Assembly (NCBI RefSeq): GCF_000021985.1
Contig: NC_011901.1
Span: 3,296,501-3,360,500 of the forward strand
Origin: Thioalkalivibrio sulfidiphilus HL-EbGr7
GTDB taxonomy: Bacteria; Pseudomonadota; Gammaproteobacteria; Ectothiorhodospirales; Ectothiorhodospiraceae
Reading direction: 5' to 3'
Length of the DNA: 64,000 nucleotides
Below the pieces are notes generated by a model, which saw only the letters and a program-made list of their open reading frames with translations, had not been told where the DNA came from and ran no database searches. Shown here piece after piece: positions 44,732 to 52,874 of this stretch (the first letter of the stretch is position 1; every line of letters begins with the position of its first letter). Position numbers and translations under genes: made by a program.

Positions 44732-47053
44732 CTATCGAGTCAGCCCCGCGTAAAGCATGGGCAGACGGTCCGGCAGGCGCTCAACATTGTCGATCACCGC
44801 ATAATTGCGTGCGCCGAAGATGCGTTCCACGTACTCGTCCGCGTTGGGGTCCAGGCTGATGCAGAAACTGAACACCCCGTGCTTGGCCACCTCCTCCACG
44901 GCGCGCTTGGCGTCATAGCGCAGGTACTGGGGGTCGCGCACGTCGGTGTCCGCGGGCTCGCCGTCGGTGAGGATCAGCAGCAGCTTCTTGTGACTGGGCT
45001 GGCGCTTGAGGATCTCGCCCGCGTGCCGGATGGCCGTGCCCATGCGCGTGGACATCTGGCCCGACATGCCCGCCAGCCGCGCCTTGACCTTGTCGTCGTA
45101 GGGGGCGTCGAAATCCTTGAAGCGGAAATACTCCACGTCGTGGCGACCATCGGAATCAAAGCCGTGGATGGCGAACGGGTCGCCGATCTTGGAAAGCGCC
45201 CCGGCCAAGAGCGCGGTGGACTCCCGGGCCAGGTCCAGCACGCTGGTCTCGGTGCCGCGCACCAGCTCGTTGGTGGACTCGGACAGGTCTATGAGCAGCA
45301 GCACGGACAGGTCGCGCACCTTGCGGATGTTGCGGATGAACACCCGCGGGTCCGGCTGCTGGCCCATGCGCTGGTCCACCATGGCATGCACCAGGGCGTT
45401 CACGTCCAGCTCGTCGCCGTCGGGCTGCTTGCGCATGCGCTGCACGCCCTGGGGCTGCATGGCCTCGATCAGGTACTTGATGCGCGCGATCAGCGGACGG
45501 TGCTTCTCCGCCAGCCCCTCCAGCACGGACAGGTCACCGCTGGAGGGCCGGCGCTCCAGCAGGGTGCACCAGTGGGGACGCTCCAGCTGCATCTGGTAGT
45601 CCCACTCGTGGTAATGGAACGGCAGGGAGATGGGGGCCTTGCCCTCCTGCTCGTTGATGCTGGTCTCTTCCTCGTCGCGGAAGAATTCCGTGGCCAGCAC
45701 CCAGATCTCCTGGGCGTCATCCCCGGCACCGGGCACATCCACGGCATTGAGCATCTCCATGAGACTGACGTACTTGCGCACCTGACGGGCATCCCCCAGG
45801 CGCACGTGCTCCGGTTCCTCTTCCTCGCGGCCGAAGGCCCAGATGTAGCGATTGTCGTCCCGGTAGGTGATGTCCGGCTGGTCCTTGGATGCGTTGAACC
45901 CGCCCAGCAGGGGGAAGTGCTTGGCCAGCTCCTGACCCAGCTCCCAGGCCAGCTGCGGCTGCTCCAGGTTGTCCATGCGCTCGGCGAAGGCGGCCCGCAC
46001 CCGCGCCACGAAGGCATTGCTGTCCTGGTACTCCGGCTCGATCAGGGCACGCGCGGCACGCGCCAGCAGCACGGCGGGGGCATCGCCCGCCTCGGGCGTG
46101 ACCGTGTGCAGGGGCTGCCAGATCTGGCGCAGGCCGGGGAAGGCGGCCATCGCCAGGGCCTCAACACGGGCGTCCTCGATCAGGCCCACCAGGGCACCGG
46201 GCACGCCCTTGGGCTTGGCCTCGGGCAACATCTCCCGGGTGTAGACCATGTGCGCGGCGGCGTGTGCAGCGGCGGCCCGGTACAGGTCCAGACCGGTGAG
46301 TCCGGCCTCGTCGTCATAGGCGTCGGGCAGAAAGATCGTGTAGCCCTCGATGTAGGGCCGGTAGCCCTCGCGGGACTCGAAGTCGCCGGAGGTAGGACGC
46401 ATGAAGAAGTCCCGGGCCCAGAGGGCGCGCAGGTACATGTTGATGCGTCGCTGCACGTCGATGAACAGGGTGCCGCGCCGTTCCTTCTGGAACACCGATT
46501 TCGATTCCGGTGATTCCAGGGAGAAATAGGCCACCTGGGCCTCGAGATCGGTCTTGTGGGCCTGGGCACCCCACATGGCCCAGCGGCGCAGACCGCCCAG
46601 GGTCAGGTGGGTGAGCAGCTCGTCCAGGTGTTCCAGCATGGGCCGCACGCCCCGGGGGGCCTGTCCCACCAGGTGATCCAGCAGGCGCAGGTAGCCACTG
46701 AACAGGGACTGGTCACCCAGGCGACGGGCGGCGACGTTGACCGTGGAGACCATCAGGGTGATGACGGCACCACTGGTCTTGGAGAACAGCTTGGTGGTCG
46801 CGCTCAGCAGTTCCTGGACCGAGTCCTCGCCCAGTTCCTGGGCCAGCCCCGGCGCCTCCTGGATGAAGGCCACCACCAGCTCGGTGCCGCGGCCCAGGGA
46901 TTGCAGGGCGCGAGCGCCCTCCAGGTAATAGGCCTTGAGCCCATGACTGCTGAAGGCCCGCGTCGCCTCCTGCCAGGCAGACTCCATCACCTCGGCCGCG
47001 TGGGGGCCGAGATCATCGAGGATCTCCTGGTAGTCTTCCAGACGAATGCTCAT
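44732..47053 (-). CDS. cbbO: RuBisCO activase accessory protein CbbO (vWA domain)
   Basis: A 773-residue partner of the AAA+ protein CbbQ; the CbbQO complex removes inhibitory sugar phosphates from RuBisCO. The C-terminal von Willebrand A domain (about 555-773) has a full MIDAS: LLLIDLSESTN (DxSxS), Thr in STRMGTAIRHAG and Asp in LILTDGEPADTD. The long N-terminal part is helical, with the CbbO-like start MSIRLEDYQEILDDLGPHAAEV. It is the last gene of the cso operon, 37 bp after cbbQ, and a MITE follows its stop by one base. Confidence 0.95.
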   Translation of the reverse strand: MSIRLEDYQEILDDLGPHAAEVMESAWQEATRAFSSHGLKAYYLEGARALQSLGRGTELVVAFIQEAPGLAQELGEDSVQELLSATTKLFSKTSGAVITLMVSTVNVAARRLGDQSLFSGYLRLLDHLVGQAPRGVRPMLEHLDELLTHLTLGGLRRWAMWGAQAHKTDLEAQVAYFSLESPESKSVFQKERRGTLFIDVQRRINMYLRALWARDFFMRPTSGDFESREGYRPYIEGYTIFLPDAYDDEAGLTGLDLYRAAAAHAAAHMVYTREMLPEAKPKGVPGALVGLIEDARVEALAMAAFPGLRQIWQPLHTVTPEAGDAPAVLLARAARALIEPEYQDSNAFVARVRAAFAERMDNLEQPQLAWELGQELAKHFPLLGGFNASKDQPDITYRDDNRYIWAFGREEEEPEHVRLGDARQVRKYVSLMEMLNAVDVPGAGDDAQEIWVLATEFFRDEEETSINEQEGKAPISLPFHYHEWDYQMQLERPHWCTLLERRPSSGDLSVLEGLAEKHRPLIARIKYLIEAMQPQGVQRMRKQPDGDELDVNALVHAMVDQRMGQQPDPRVFIRNIRKVRDLSVLLLIDLSESTNELVRGTETSVLDLARESTALLAGALSKIGDPFAIHGFDSDGRHDVEYFRFKDFDAPYDDKVKARLAGMSGQMSTRMGTAIRHAGEILKRQPSHKKLLLILTDGEPADTDVRDPQYLRYDAKRAVEEVAKHGVFSFCISLDPNADEYVERIFGARNYAVIDNVERLPDRLPMLYAGLTR

Positions 47054-47090
47054 GGCGGGACACGGGCTGCCGCGGGACGCGGCAGCCGCC

Positions 47091-47894
47091 TCAGAAGAAG
47101 GTGGTGACGGCCGCGTCCAGGGCGTCGCGCATGTCCGGATCGTCGGTGATGGGACGCACCAGGGCCATGCGGCAGGCGGCCAGCGGGGCCACGCCCTTGT
47201 GGATCAGGGAACCGGCGTATACCAGCATGCGGGTGGAGATGCCTTCGTCCAGGCCGTGGCCCTTGAGGTTGCGGGCACGCTCGGCCACGCTCACCAGTTT
47301 GCTGGCCACGTCCAGGCTCACGCCGGTCTCGTGAGCGACGATCTCGGACTCCAGGTCGTGGGCCGGGTAGTTGAAGTCCAGGGCGCCGAAGCGCTGCTTG
47401 GTGGACTGCTTGAGATCCTTCATCAGGCTCTGGTAGCCCGGGTTGTAGGAGATCACCACCTGGAAATCGGGATGCGCCTGGATCAGTTCGCCCTTGCGCT
47501 CCAGGGGCAGCACCCGGCGGTTGTCGGTCAGCGGGTGGATCACCACGGTGGTGTCCTGGCGCGCCTCAACCACCTCGTCCAGGTAGCAGATGGCGCCGTG
47601 GCGGGCGGCCATGGCCAGGGGGCCGTCCTGCCAGCGGGTGCCGTTGGCGTCCAGCAGGAAGCGGCCCACCAGGTCGGAGGCGGTCATGTCCTCGTTACAG
47701 GCGACGGTGATCAGGGGCTTGTTGAGCTTCCAGGCCATGTACTCCACGAAGCGGGTCTTGCCGCAGCCGGTGGGGCCCTTGAGCATCATGGGCATGCGTA
47801 CTGAGTAGGCCGCCTCGTAGAGCTCGATCTCGTCCGCCACCGGACGGTAGTAGGGCTCGTCCTTGATCAGGTAGTCGCGCAGTTCGTCTTGCAT
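47091..47894 (-). CDS. cbbQ: RuBisCO activase AAA+ ATPase CbbQ
   Basis: 267 residues from ATG at 47894; a GTG lies directly before it. A MoxR-family AAA+ ATPase: Walker A MLKGPTGCGKTRFVEYMAW, Walker B AICYLDEVVEARQD, sensor-type VISYNPGYQSLMKDLKQSTKQRF. It forms a hexameric ring that, with CbbO, remodels inhibited form I RuBisCO. In alpha-carboxysomes CbbQ can be shell-associated. Gene order mcdA-mcdB-cbbQ-cbbO follows the chemoautotroph pattern. Confidence 0.96.
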   Translation of the reverse strand: MQDELRDYLIKDEPYYRPVADEIELYEAAYSVRMPMMLKGPTGCGKTRFVEYMAWKLNKPLITVACNEDMTASDLVGRFLLDANGTRWQDGPLAMAARHGAICYLDEVVEARQDTTVVIHPLTDNRRVLPLERKGELIQAHPDFQVVISYNPGYQSLMKDLKQSTKQRFGALDFNYPAHDLESEIVAHETGVSLDVASKLVSVAERARNLKGHGLDEGISTRMLVYAGSLIHKGVAPLAACRMALVRPITDDPDMRDALDAAVTTFF

Positions 47895-47961
47895 CACAAC
47901 AACGTCTCCCGGGGATCAGCTCCCCAAGCGCGCCTCGCGCCGTTGCGAGGCTCGGGTATGT

Positions 47962-48207
47962 TCAGTCGGGCCAGACCCGCTCCGGGTGCAGGTTGCCCCA
48001 GGGATCATCCCCGGTGGCCTTCTCGGTCTGGGCTGCGGCAGGCTTCGCGGCGGGCTTGCGCGCGGGGGCGGCCTTGGCCGGCGCCCTGGCGGCGGGGGAC
48101 TTGGCGGCCGCTGCTTTGGGGGTCTCGGCCTTGGCGGCCTGGGGCTCGTCCTGCTGCTTCTTGGCCTCGCGGATACCGGCGGCCAGCTTGCTCTGAATGT
48201 CGCTCAT
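47962..48207 (-). CDS. mcdB: Carboxysome positioning adaptor McdB (alpha type)
   Basis: An 81-residue protein directly after the ParA-type gene, with an ATGA overlap. Residues 1-20 form a charged helix (MSDIQSKLAAGIREAKKQQD), 21-62 are an Ala/Lys/Pro-rich disordered stretch, and the end is DDPWGNLHPERVWPD with Trp70 and Trp79. A small, disordered protein with a C-terminal Trp next to a carboxysomal ParA is the pattern described for McdB, which links carboxysomes to the nucleoid-bound McdA gradient. The call rests on context and these features because McdB sequences diverge quickly. Confidence 0.8.
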   Translation of the reverse strand: MSDIQSKLAAGIREAKKQQDEPQAAKAETPKAAAAKSPAARAPAKAAPARKPAAKPAAAQTEKATGDDPWGNLHPERVWPD

Positions 48208-48842
48208 GATTCGAACACCTCTTGGATGATGGCTTCCACTTCGGCGGCCGCCGGCTCGCCCGGCTTGCCCAGGTCATACACGGAGCAGCCTTCCAGCGCG
48301 GCGCGTCGGTAGATGGCTCGGCGTTTCAGGCTGCTGTCCAGCGCCGGGATATCGATCTCCATGAGCGCATGGCGCATGGCCCGGGAGAGCGCGTTGCGGA
48401 CCTCCACCTGGTTGACCACGATGAAGGCCTTGAGATCGGGATTGCGCATGCGCGCGTCTTCCAGGCCCTTGGCCATGCGCACGCTGCCCCACAGATCCAC
48501 CGGCGAAGGCAGCACCGGGATCAGCACCGTGTCGGCCACCGACATGGCGGCACCCGCGAAGGCCCCTTCCAGGGTAGGCGGGCAGTCCACGATGACGTAC
48601 TCGTAGTCCCGGCGGAAACGCTCGACCTCCCGGCTCAGGGGGCCGGCCACGGAGATCACGGAGGTGGGAAACGGGCGTTCATCACTGGACATGCGCACCC
48701 AGTGACCCGCGGAACCCTGAGGGTCCGCATCCACCACCAGGGCACGTCCGCGACGCGCAAGGCCCGCCGCGAGATTCATGGTCAGGGTGGTCTTGCCGGT
48801 TCCACCCTTCTGGTTGATCACCGCAATGACCTTTGACGACAC
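48204..48842 (-). CDS. mcdA: ParA-type ATPase McdA, carboxysome positioning
   Basis: 212 residues from GTG at 48842. Deviant Walker A KGGTGKTT (with VIAVINQKGG before it), ALVVDADPQGSAGHW as the A' motif and YVIVDCPPTLEGAFAGAAMSVAD as Walker B mark a ParA/MinD ATPase. Carboxysomal ParA (McdA) coats the nucleoid and spaces carboxysomes through McdB. It lies 15 bp after the acRAF-like gene and overlaps mcdB, inside the cso operon rather than at the chromosomal parAB locus. Confidence 0.92.
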   Translation of the reverse strand: MSSKVIAVINQKGGTGKTTLTMNLAAGLARRGRALVVDADPQGSAGHWVRMSSDERPFPTSVISVAGPLSREVERFRRDYEYVIVDCPPTLEGAFAGAAMSVADTVLIPVLPSPVDLWGSVRMAKGLEDARMRNPDLKAFIVVNQVEVRNALSRAMRHALMEIDIPALDSSLKRRAIYRRAALEGCSVYDLGKPGEPAAAEVEAIIQEVFES

Positions 48843-48857
48843 GCCGCGCTCCCGTTA

Positions 48858-49136
48858 TCAGCCCTTGTCCACGTAAAGGCGGTCGATCTCCAGCGCGAAG
48901 GCGACGTCCGCCTCGCCGAGGCGCTCGCCGTCGCGAGCATCGATGGTGATGTTCACGTACGTGGTGCCGAAACTGATGTTGGGATGGTAGCCATCCGACT
49001 CCGACAGTTCGGCGACCCGGTCGAGAAAGTCCCGGGTCTGCCCGTAGCGCTCAAAGTTGTAGCGCTTGTTCAGGGCGGCCGCCTTGCCCCTGCCCGGGTC
49101 CCAGCCTTCGGGCACCACCAGGTCGGAATCAGCCAC
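48858..49136 (-). CDS. Carboxysomal RuBisCO assembly factor acRAF (PCD-like)
   Basis: A 92-residue protein with the pterin-4a-carbinolamine dehydratase fold: LNKRYNFERYGQTRDFLDRVAEL, SESDGYHPNISFGTTYVNITI and ADVAFALEIDRLY. Enzyme members use an H-H-x(n)-H catalytic set, but here only YHPN is kept, so dehydratase activity is doubtful. Carboxysomal members act as a chaperone (acRAF) for form IA RuBisCO assembly. The start GTG overlaps the upstream ferritin-like gene by 8 bp. Confidence 0.9.
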   Translation of the reverse strand: MADSDLVVPEGWDPGRGKAAALNKRYNFERYGQTRDFLDRVAELSESDGYHPNISFGTTYVNITIDARDGERLGEADVAFALEIDRLYVDKG

Positions 49137-49575
49137 TGGCCTGACCCCGGCCCGTCAGCTCGGCCATCTTGGCGTCGATCTCCCGCACGTGGGCGATCTC
49201 GTCATTGAGGATGTGCTCGAACAACTGGGCATCCTCCATGGCGCGACGGCGCTGACAGTAGATCATGGCCTCTTCGTACAGCCTGATCGCATCCAGCTCC
49301 ATGGCCCGGTTCTGCATCAGCAGATCCGCCAGGGAACGGCCCACGCGTACCGGCGCCAGCTGGCTGCCGCCGGGCACGCTTCCATGGTGCAGCATGCGGG
49401 CAATCAGCAGATCCGCATGTCCCATTTCCTCGTGGGCGTCCTTGCGGAAGTCGGCGCTCTGCGCCTCCATCCCCCACAGGGCCACCAGCCTCGACTGGGC
49501 CAGATACTGCTGGGCAGCCGAGAACTCGTGGGTGATCGCCCGCCCGAGGTATCCGATGATACGCGGATCGGACAT
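49129..49575 (-). CDS. Bacterioferritin-like protein of the cso operon
   Basis: A 148-residue ferritin-like four-helix protein: RIIGYLGRAITHEFSAAQQYLAQ, FRKDAHEEMGHADLLIARMLHHG, QNRAMELDAIRLYEEAMIYCQRR and HILNDEIAHVREIDAKMAEL. Glu and His at helix positions (EF, EEMGH, E, EIAH) could form a di-iron site. Genes like it are regularly found between csoS1B and the acRAF gene in cso operons, but their role in the carboxysome is not settled. It starts 11 bp after csoS1B. Confidence 0.9.
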   Translation of the reverse strand: MSDPRIIGYLGRAITHEFSAAQQYLAQSRLVALWGMEAQSADFRKDAHEEMGHADLLIARMLHHGSVPGGSQLAPVRVGRSLADLLMQNRAMELDAIRLYEEAMIYCQRRRAMEDAQLFEHILNDEIAHVREIDAKMAELTGRGQASG

Positions 49576-49586
49576 CAGACCCTTCC

Positions 49587-49925
49587 TCAGCCCAGGGAGA
49601 CCGCTGCGTCGCGGCCGTCAGCACCGCTGTCGCTGGGGCTGGTGGGCAGGATGCTTTCCACTTCGGAATGCACGCGGGCGATGATGTGAGCAGCCACCAG
49701 GCCGTCACCCACGCGCTCGCAGGCATCGGCGCCGGCACGCACGGCGGCGTTCACAGCACCCGTCTCACCGCGCACCAGCACGGTCACATAACCGCCACCC
49801 ACGAACTGGCGGCCGATCAGGCGCACTTCGGAGGCCTTGGTCATGGCGTCAGCCGCTTCGATCGCGGGCACCAGACCACGGGTCTCGATCATGCCCAGGG
49901 CCACACCGGTCACTTCGTTAGCCAT
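49587..49925 (-). CDS. csoS1B: Carboxysome shell hexamer CsoS1B
   Basis: A 112-residue BMC-domain protein. Its core (VTGVALGMIETRG to VHSEVESILP) is the same as its two neighbours apart from the first few residues. It has a C-terminal extension (TSPSDSGADGRDAAVSLG) lacking in the other two, the hallmark of CsoS1B. It builds the facets of the shell as hexamers with a central pore (RQFVGGGYVTVL). Its DNA is almost identical to that of csoS1A and csoS1C. Confidence 0.96.
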   Translation of the reverse strand: MANEVTGVALGMIETRGLVPAIEAADAMTKASEVRLIGRQFVGGGYVTVLVRGETGAVNAAVRAGADACERVGDGLVAAHIIARVHSEVESILPTSPSDSGADGRDAAVSLG

Positions 49926-50004
49926 CTTCTATCTCCTTGCTTCAAACCCTGCCGCCGGGCCTATACCGCGGCGGCGCTTACGGGTTCTGCACCGGATCCG
50001 CCGC

Positions 50005-50298
50005 TCAGGGCTTCTCGGGCAGGATGCTTTCCACTTCGGAATGCACACGGGCGATGATGTGAGCAGCCACCAGGCCGTCACCCACGCGCTCGCAGGCATC
50101 GGCGCCGGCACGCACGGCGGCGTTCACAGCACCCGTCTCACCGCGCACCAGCACGGTCACATAACCACCACCCACGAACTGACGGCCGATCAGGCGCACT
50201 TCGGAGGCCTTGGTCATGGCATCAGCCGCTTCGATCGCGGGCACCAGACCACGGGTTTCGATCATGCCAAGGGCAACACCAAAACGTTCATTCGCCAT
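50005..50298 (-). CDS. csoS1A: Carboxysome shell hexamer CsoS1A
   Basis: A 97-residue BMC-domain shell protein starting MANERFGVALGMIETRGLVP and ending SILPEKP. It is a major facet hexamer; the pore loop is FVGGGYV. It is the middle of three tandem csoS1 genes, 79 bp from csoS1B and 31 bp from csoS1C. The A and C labels follow the H. neapolitanus order and are by position only, because the proteins differ just at the last residues. Confidence 0.95.
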   Translation of the reverse strand: MANERFGVALGMIETRGLVPAIEAADAMTKASEVRLIGRQFVGGGYVTVLVRGETGAVNAAVRAGADACERVGDGLVAAHIIARVHSEVESILPEKP

Positions 50299-50329
50299 TG
50301 TCTTAACTCCTAGTCAAGGTTTGGTTGAC

Positions 50330-50629
50330 TTACTTTTCCACGCGCTCGGGCAGGATGCTTTCCACTTCGGAATGCACACGGGCGATGATGTGAGCAGCCA
50401 CCAGGCCGTCACCCACGCGCTCGCAGGCATCGGCGCCGGCACGCACGGCGGCGTTCACAGCACCCGTCTCACCGCGCACCAGCACGGTCACATAACCACC
50501 ACCCACGAACTGACGGCCGATCAGGCGCACTTCGGAGGCCTTGGTCATGGCATCAGCCGCTTCGATCGCGGGAACCAGACCACGGGTCTCGATCATGCCG
50601 AGGGCCACACCAAAACGTTCATTAGCCAT
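50330..50629 (-). CDS. csoS1C: Carboxysome shell hexamer CsoS1C
   Basis: A 99-residue BMC-domain shell protein, identical to CsoS1A through ESILPE, then ending RVEK. It is the first csoS1 of the operon, 42 bp after csoS4B. It has the same fold and pore loop as the other copies and makes up shell facets. Near identity at the DNA level, including silent positions, suggests recent gene conversion among the three. Confidence 0.95.
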   Translation of the reverse strand: MANERFGVALGMIETRGLVPAIEAADAMTKASEVRLIGRQFVGGGYVTVLVRGETGAVNAAVRAGADACERVGDGLVAAHIIARVHSEVESILPERVEK

Positions 50630-50671
50630 TACTTTTCTCCTGAATTAACGAGTTCAAATCCCAAATCCCGC

Positions 50672-51004
50672 TCACGCCACCTTGTGTGGAGTGGCAGAGC
50701 CTTGTGCTTCAGCCTGGTTGCCGCTGGCCGGTTTGCCGGCGGCCGCCTTGTTACCCTCATCATCGTCCCAGTGGTCGATGATTCCGCCGATGGTCAGATC
50801 CGTCAGCGTCGCGCGGTTGTCCAGCGCATATCGCGCCGCGGAACCGCTGATGGTGAACACCCAGTTGCCCGGATGCGCGCCGACGGGGTCCACGGCGACG
50901 TTCAGATTCCCCTTGCTGTCCGCCAGCACCCGCAGGGATGCGGTGAACAGCCCCGGCACCCGCCGGGTCACCACCAGTTCGTCGACCACCCGCATGATAT
51001 CCAC
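50672..51004 (-). CDS. csoS4B: Carboxysome shell pentamer CsoS4B
   Basis: A 110-residue BMV/CcmL-type protein: MRVVDELVVTRRVPGLFTAS, VAVDPVGAHPGNWVFTISGSAARYA and TIGGIIDHWDDD. Pentamers cap the vertices of the icosahedral shell. An Ala/Gln/Gly-rich tail of about 28 residues (from NKAAAGKPASG) is longer than in typical CsoS4B and may be disordered. It starts 3 bp after csoS4A. Confidence 0.95.
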   Translation of the reverse strand: MDIMRVVDELVVTRRVPGLFTASLRVLADSKGNLNVAVDPVGAHPGNWVFTISGSAARYALDNRATLTDLTIGGIIDHWDDDEGNKAAAGKPASGNQAEAQGSATPHKVA

Positions 51005-51007
51005 GGG

Positions 51008-51265
51008 TCAGCCCTCTTCCTCGTCCCAGTAATCGATGATGCCCACGATGGTGGCATCACTGGGGTATTCCTTGCTGCCAGCGGCCTCGCGCGCCGCCGA
51101 GCTGCCCACCACGATGACCCAGTCACCAGGCACGCAACCCACGGAGTCCACGGCCACCATGCGCGGGCCACCGGCCTTCTCACGCACCACCAGCAGGGGA
51201 CGATGACCCAGGTCCTTGATTCGGTTGGTCGAAACCAGCGTCTTTTCAACCTTGCAGATCTTCAT
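51008..51265 (-). CDS. csoS4A: Carboxysome shell pentamer CsoS4A
   Basis: An 85-residue BMV-type vertex protein: MKICKVEKTLVSTNRI, PLLVVREKAGGPRMVAVDSVGCVPGDWVIVVGSSAARE and ATIVGIIDYWDEEE. It forms pentamers closing the shell together with CsoS4B. Located between csoS3 (23 bp upstream) and csoS4B, in canonical order. Confidence 0.96.
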   Translation of the reverse strand: MKICKVEKTLVSTNRIKDLGHRPLLVVREKAGGPRMVAVDSVGCVPGDWVIVVGSSAAREAAGSKEYPSDATIVGIIDYWDEEEG

Positions 51266-51288
51266 GTATTCGTCCCGTGCCTACCGCT

Positions 51289-52839
51289 TCAATCTTCCAG
51301 CAGTTCGAGCCTGCTGCCGCTCTTCTTGTCGCGTATCACCATGTGGCAGCCGATCAGGCTCTTTTCCGCCAGATCCCTGAAGCGCTCCATGATGGCCGCC
51401 TTCACACGCCGACAATGGGCCTCGACCCGCTCCCGCGATCCGGGCACATTCCGGTTGTAGCGATAGTGCACCACCACCGGGATGGGCAGGCCGCGCGAGA
51501 TGTTCAGTGGCCTGAAGATCTGGTTCACGGCCACGTCCATGTTCTTCGCGCCTTCCTCCATGGTGTCCAGATGCGTGAAGTACGCAAAGTTGCGCACCTG
51601 CATCTCGGAGAAATGATCACCCACAATGATCATCCGCTCCTGGTGTCCCACGTCCGCATACCGGCCACCGTGGTAACGGGCCACGTAGTCGAGCTGCGAG
51701 ATATTGTTCAGCAGCAGCCTCGACACCAGCCTCAACATGCCTTCGTGGGGCGGGCCGTTGCCCTTGCCCCAACCCTGGGTGTTGATCGCCTCCTGGATCG
51801 CCTCATAGACCCGAAGCGATGCCGACTGGGCGTCCATCTCCAGGGTCTCGCGGTAAAGCTCTCCACAATCCACGTAGCGGTACAGGCTCATGCGCGTATC
51901 CGCATCCGGCACGTGCACCTTGATGGCGTCCGTGTCCGTATCCACCCCGATCAGCAACGTGTCCACCGATGCGCCGCAGCTGTACGTGTTCTCGATCGCC
52001 TGCCTGAAGGACCGCAACTGCAGCAGCGCGGCCTCGGCCGCATCGCGCTCGTTACTGCCGTGGGCAGCACAGCCCTCCTGATTGGGCTTTGAGCTGCTGT
52101 AGTGATAGGCAGCGATCTTCAGGTAGCGACTCGGCACGTCCGCCGAGGTCGGCACCCCTTCCCGGTGGCGGATCAGCTCCCGCCTGGTCCAGTGCTGGAC
52201 ACCCTCTTCGATGTCAAACAGCGCACCGGCGTAACTTCTCACGCGAACCGCCAGAGCGGGCAGGCGCAGGATGAAACGCCGCAGGCCCAGCAACCGTCCG
52301 TCCGAGCAGGGCGTGATGTCCACTTCATGGAAATCACAATCCAGGAAGTAGGCGATGGCCCTTTCCGCGTCGGCGATCAGGTCATCACGGCCCTGCCAGT
52401 GTTCGTTGACCACCTGGTCAAACATCTCGAACATGCCGTGCAGGTATAGGGCACGGGTGTCCAGGTCCCTGATCCAGGCATCCGCCAGCATGCTCTCCGG
52501 CAGCTGGTAGCCCAGGGTGCGCTGCACCAGATCCTGGGCGCGCAACTCAAAATCCGGCTCGTGCTGCAGCGCGTGCACTTCCTTGAGCACCGGCACCAGC
52601 CGCGCGAAGCGTTCACGGAAGCCCCGTTCGTAGCCATACAAGGCCTCGTTGGCCTCCTGATCCGCCAGGGGATGCCCCGGCAGATAGCTTTGCAGCATGC
52701 TGGCATCACCACCGCAGGCGTGTTCGTGTTCGCCCTCGGCGACCTGATCCTGCTGTTCTGCTTCCGGCTCTCCTGCGCCCATCTCCCGGGTCGCCACATA
52801 GCGGCTGCCGAGGGGAGTCTTGTCACGGTTTCGCAGCAT
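51289..52839 (-). CDS. csoS3: Carboxysomal beta-carbonic anhydrase CsoSCA
   Basis: 516 residues from ATG at 52839; a GTG at 52857 would add six. The enzyme turns bicarbonate into CO2 inside the shell. Zinc site residues are visible as C178 with D180-x-R182 (ITPCSDGR), H246 (AAYHYSSS) and C257 (EGCAAHGSN). The catalytic domain (about 160-395) is followed by a degenerate second domain. The N-terminal stretch LRNRDKTPLGSRY resembles the basic peptide by which CsoSCA binds RuBisCO. Thirty-five bases separate it from csoS2. Confidence 0.96.
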   Translation of the reverse strand: MLRNRDKTPLGSRYVATREMGAGEPEAEQQDQVAEGEHEHACGGDASMLQSYLPGHPLADQEANEALYGYERGFRERFARLVPVLKEVHALQHEPDFELRAQDLVQRTLGYQLPESMLADAWIRDLDTRALYLHGMFEMFDQVVNEHWQGRDDLIADAERAIAYFLDCDFHEVDITPCSDGRLLGLRRFILRLPALAVRVRSYAGALFDIEEGVQHWTRRELIRHREGVPTSADVPSRYLKIAAYHYSSSKPNQEGCAAHGSNERDAAEAALLQLRSFRQAIENTYSCGASVDTLLIGVDTDTDAIKVHVPDADTRMSLYRYVDCGELYRETLEMDAQSASLRVYEAIQEAINTQGWGKGNGPPHEGMLRLVSRLLLNNISQLDYVARYHGGRYADVGHQERMIIVGDHFSEMQVRNFAYFTHLDTMEEGAKNMDVAVNQIFRPLNISRGLPIPVVVHYRYNRNVPGSRERVEAHCRRVKAAIMERFRDLAEKSLIGCHMVIRDKKSGSRLELLED

Positions 52840-52874
52840 GCATGCCCACGCTGTCACACCGAATCACACCGCCT

